From: a bacterium
Lineage (GTDB): Bacteria; Patescibacteriota; JABMPQ01; JAQVVF01
DNA: 7,962 nucleotides
Reading direction: 5' to 3'
Assembly (NCBI GenBank): GCA_030611905.1
Contig: JAUWOX010000043.1
Coordinates: forward strand, 1 to 7,962
Each line of letters begins with the position of its first letter. Positions within the stretch are counted from its first letter, which is position 1. The notes under the pieces were generated by a model that saw nothing but the letters and a program-made list of their open reading frames with translations, did no database searches and was not told where the DNA came from. The position numbers and the translations under genes were made by a program. Shown here piece by piece: positions 5,897-7,962 of the stretch.

Positions 5897-6265
5897 ATGA
5901 GAACGCTCATTAAAAAAATAGTATTGGTCATCGAAGATGATCCATCCACACGCTTATTATTACAACTAATAATAAGATCTCTTCAAGTACGAACAATTAC
6001 ATCTCCAACAATCGAGCAAGGATGTTTAGTCATTGCTGAAAAAAAACCAGATCTGGTCGTAACTGATCACTGCACTAATTCGGAAATGACAGGCCTAGAA
6101 CTTATCAAACTACTCCGCCATCAAAGAAATCAAACGCCTATCATTATGGTTTCAGGAACTAAAAACATACCAGAACAAGCTATCCAAGAAGGCGCACAAT
6201 ACGGATTCGACAAACCAATAGTATCTACAAAACTCATTAAAGCTATCTGCTTGCTCCTTTTCTAA
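5897..6265 (+). CDS. Stand-alone response regulator receiver (REC) domain protein
   Basis: This 122-aa protein is a CheY-like phosphorylation switch: a partner histidine kinase would phosphorylate an aspartate and change its interactions. All key positions are visible: acidic pair Asp14-Asp15 (VIEDDP), phosphoacceptor Asp57 in LVVTDHCT, Ser86 in IIMVSGT, and Lys106 in GFDKPI. No output domain follows, so it must act through protein contacts or phosphotransfer. No histidine kinase is present in the window. The start at 5897 is chosen for its Shine-Dalgarno site; starting at 5867 would add ten residues. It has its own promoter, overlapping the divergent hpf region, and its own terminator, and runs towards murB. 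The loop after Asp57 (HCTNSEMTG) is the usual site of the MPxMdG motif but is changed: the hydrophobic-Pro pair is missing. The family call is firm; the pathway is unknown. Confidence 0.92.
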   Translation: MRTLIKKIVLVIEDDPSTRLLLQLIIRSLQVRTITSPTIEQGCLVIAEKKPDLVVTDHCTNSEMTGLELIKLLRHQRNQTPIIMVSGTKNIPEQAIQEGAQYGFDKPIVSTKLIKAICLLLF

Positions 6266-6286
6266 GCTCTAAACAGAGCTTTTTTT
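6265..6286 (+). terminator. Intrinsic terminator of the receiver-domain gene
   Basis: AGCTCT (6265-6270) and AGAGCT (6275-6280) form a 6-bp stem with loop AAAC, followed by T at 6280-6286. The first stem base is the last base of the stop codon, and the T-tract overlaps the stop codon of convergent murB (6285-6287). Confidence 0.85.
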
Positions 6287-7250
6287 AATCCAACAAAACT
6301 ATCTCCAATTTCAGCTCAACACCAAATTTATTTTTAACCGTATCTTTAATAAGATTAATAAGTTTAATCACATCTTCGGCCTTAGCCTCGCCTTTATTAA
6401 TAATGAAATTAGCATGCTTTTTAGATACCCGTGCTCCACCAACCTGCTTGCCCTTTAAACCAGCCTGATCAATTAAAATAGCTACCGGCACCTTATTATA
6501 ATCCAAATACTTCTTTTTATCTTCTTCGCTTAATTCTAATTTTTCCAAAACACCCACTACATTATCCATTATATTTTTAAAAATACATCCGGCGCTTGGT
6601 TCTTCCGGAATCCGTTCTCGTCGATCCATTAAAATCCTCTTAATCTCACTTCTGCTTTTTTCAACATTATCACATCTATCCAGCCTAAATTTCACTGACA
6701 AAATAAATCTATTTTTATTACAAAACTCACTATATCGATACCTAAACTTTAAATCATCAGACAGCACTTCTTTAATCTCCAGCTTGTCTAGATCTAAATA
6801 CCTCACACTCATTAAATAATCCTTAATCTCCTTTCCATACGCCCCAGCATTTCCATAAACAGACCCACCAACAGTTCCAGGAATCCCAGCCAAAAATTCT
6901 AGACCACACAAGCCGTTTTCCAAACAAGCATTAACTAATTGCCCCAAACCAACTCCAGCATCAACATCGACTAAATCACTTTGAACTTTTAACTTTGAAC
7001 TTTTAACTTTAATTACTAATCCCCGAAAGCCCTCATCAGGGATCAAAACATTACTCCCCCCAGACAAAATATAATAATTGAGGCCTTTTTCCTTTGCAAA
7101 TTTAGCCGCTTCAACCAAATCGTCAGCATTTTTTGCAACACAAAAATAATCCGCCAAACCACCAATCTTAAAAGTCGTATATGGCGCTAATTCAACATTC
7201 TTTTTACATTTTTTTTCAAAAAATTTACTCATTAAAAAAATTTTACTCAT
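6285..7250 (-). CDS. murB: UDP-N-acetylenolpyruvoylglucosamine reductase (MurB)
   Basis: MurB uses NADPH and FAD to reduce the enolpyruvyl group of UDP-GlcNAc-enolpyruvate to UDP-MurNAc in cytoplasmic peptidoglycan synthesis. The 321 residues show FAD-domain motifs YTTFKIGG (24-31), SGGSNVLI (63-70) and AGIPGTVGGSVYGNAGAYG (121-139), the active-site RYRYSEF (170-176, Arg172), PSAGCIFKN (218-226) and the C-terminal Glu316 in LKLEIVLL. The proton donor, Ser in the E. coli enzyme, is Cys222 here. The length and lack of an extra loop fit type II. Residues 81-92 (KVKSSKLKVQSD) come from a 14-bp repeat. The start at 7250 overlaps the upstream FG-GAP gene by 8 bases and has GGAG three bases before it; a second ATG at 7229, in a duplicated copy of the same bases, is the alternative and fits MSKFFEKKCKKNV. 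Confidence 0.97.
   Translation of the reverse strand: MSKIFLMSKFFEKKCKKNVELAPYTTFKIGGLADYFCVAKNADDLVEAAKFAKEKGLNYYILSGGSNVLIPDEGFRGLVIKVKSSKLKVQSDLVDVDAGVGLGQLVNACLENGLCGLEFLAGIPGTVGGSVYGNAGAYGKEIKDYLMSVRYLDLDKLEIKEVLSDDLKFRYRYSEFCNKNRFILSVKFRLDRCDNVEKSRSEIKRILMDRRERIPEEPSAGCIFKNIMDNVVGVLEKLELSEEDKKKYLDYNKVPVAILIDQAGLKGKQVGGARVSKKHANFIINKGEAKAEDVIKLINLIKDTVKNKFGVELKLEIVLLD
6978..7010. repeat. 14-bp tandem repeat inside murB
   Basis: The unit actttgaactttta occurs twice without mismatch (6978-6991 and 6992-7005), followed by a third partial copy acttt (7006-7010). The unit is not a multiple of three, so each copy is read in a different frame; the encoded residues are Lys/Ser/Val-rich and lie between two strands of the MurB FAD domain. 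Confidence 0.75.
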
Positions 7251-7962
7251 TAACTCCGACTCCCATAACTCCTCCCTTAAACTTCTTTTTATAAGCCAAA
7301 AATGGACTCACTGCCCTATCTCCATTATACTTATAAACTCGTAATTTTGGCTTGCTCTTTTTCCCTTCACTCATCCCTGTAATAATTTCTTCCGCGCCAT
7401 CAGAATCTATGTCAAACATCTCAATATTTACTCCAACTTTATGTTTATCACTAAAAGCCTTAAATCGTCCATTAATCGTTCTAGCATTATTATATTCATA
7501 AACCTTAACCTTAGATTTCTTGCCTGTCAATCTTGACACACCAATCTCCTCTACGCCATCCCCATCAACATCACCACCTGCCACATCTACTCCGGTTTCA
7601 ACCTTCTTTTTAAATGGAAAATATTTTATCGACAACAATTCACCATTATCATTATCTGTAAACACATCATACAATTTTATTTTACTCCTAATACCCTCGC
7701 CCGTACCTGCAATCAATTCATCATTGCCATCACCATTAATATCGCCAAAAGTCACTGTTGCGCCACCTTTCTTTTTTGGAAAAACATTCTTATCGAAATA
7801 AACATCCTTTCCATCATATCGAAAAACTTTTACCTTGGCCTTTTTCTTGGTCAGCTTGGAAACCGCAATCTCAACTCGTCCATCACCATTAATATCGCCA
7901 CAAGCGACATCAACCCCGCCTTTATATTTATTCTTAAAAGCCCTAAATTTACGAACTAGAAC
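7243..7962 (-). CDS. FG-GAP/VCBS repeat protein, C-terminal part (5' end beyond the window)
   Basis: The frame is open to the right edge, so 239 residues are visible and the start is missing; the internal GTG at 7755 is not a credible start because repeat units continue upstream of it. Four FG-GAP-like units can be seen, each with a spacer like FKNKYKGGVDV and a canonical Ca-binding loop: DINGDG (23-28), DINGDG, DVDGDG and DIDSDG. A fifth half-unit FLAYKKKFKGGVMGVGV ends the protein. The units resemble those of the deacetylase at 279-1910, including the F-x-A-F/Y-K-K spacer and half-unit ending, so the propeller probably closes with a strand from the unseen N-terminus. It probably faces the outside of the cell, as FG-GAP proteins usually do, but no signal peptide is visible here. 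An 8-base overlap with murB suggests translational coupling. Whether an enzymatic domain lies upstream is unknown. Confidence 0.88.
   Translation of the reverse strand, partial: VLVRKFRAFKNKYKGGVDVACGDINGDGRVEIAVSKLTKKKAKVKVFRYDGKDVYFDKNVFPKKKGGATVTFGDINGDGNDELIAGTGEGIRSKIKLYDVFTDNDNGELLSIKYFPFKKKVETGVDVAGGDVDGDGVEEIGVSRLTGKKSKVKVYEYNNARTINGRFKAFSDKHKVGVNIEMFDIDSDGAEEIITGMSEGKKSKPKLRVYKYNGDRAVSPFLAYKKKFKGGVMGVGVNE

Noticed and set aside
7520..7801. Plus-strand Pro/Ser-rich open frame of 93 codons
   Set aside because: It mirrors the Asp/Gly repeat loops of the FG-GAP protein on the other strand, which explains its composition.
1..7962. tRNA or rRNA genes
   Set aside because: I saw no cloverleaf-like or rRNA-like sequence on either strand by eye; a covariance-model scan would be decisive.

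Overview
The window is AT-rich bacterial DNA. Gene content and repeat style suggest a member of the Candidate Phyla Radiation (Patescibacteria). The reasons are compact housekeeping genes, weak or absent Shine-Dalgarno sites on most genes, low-complexity repeats inserted even inside essential genes, and lysine-rich FG-GAP surface proteins. This lineage call is inference, because no rRNA or other phylogenetic marker was compared. All seven intact genes with a visible end stop with TAA, and glycines in conserved motifs use GGN codons, so nothing points to a recoded genetic code.

Most genes lie on the minus strand. Reading from the right edge, a 5'-truncated FG-GAP repeat protein (7243-7962) overlaps the start of murB (6285-7250), a peptidoglycan precursor enzyme. 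After a convergent junction and a divergent promoter region comes a hpf-secA pair (5495-5818 and 2710-5484). These are a ribosome hibernation factor and the Sec translocase motor, an order also found in Firmicutes. Downstream of secA lies a stretch with a palindromic REP-like element and what looks like the frameshifted 3' remnant of a gene (2407-2599). Further left is an exported protein that joins a predicted six-bladed FG-GAP propeller to a NodB-type polysaccharide deacetylase (279-1910). The left edge (1-120) is a degenerate 12-bp tandem repeat, open on both strands and of uncertain coding status.

Two small plus-strand genes interrupt this layout: an unrecognised 118-aa protein (2025-2381) and a stand-alone response-regulator receiver domain (5897-6265). 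Each has its own sigma70-like promoter, a clear Shine-Dalgarno site and an intrinsic terminator. They therefore look like independent single-gene units, unlike the minus-strand genes.

The common theme is the cell envelope: MurB makes precursor, SecA exports proteins, the deacetylase would trim glycan outside the membrane, and the FG-GAP proteins are probable surface proteins. The most unusual features are the propeller-deacetylase fusion with mostly decayed calcium loops, in-frame repeat inserts in both secA and murB, the 12-bp repeat at the left edge, and the unknown 118-aa gene.
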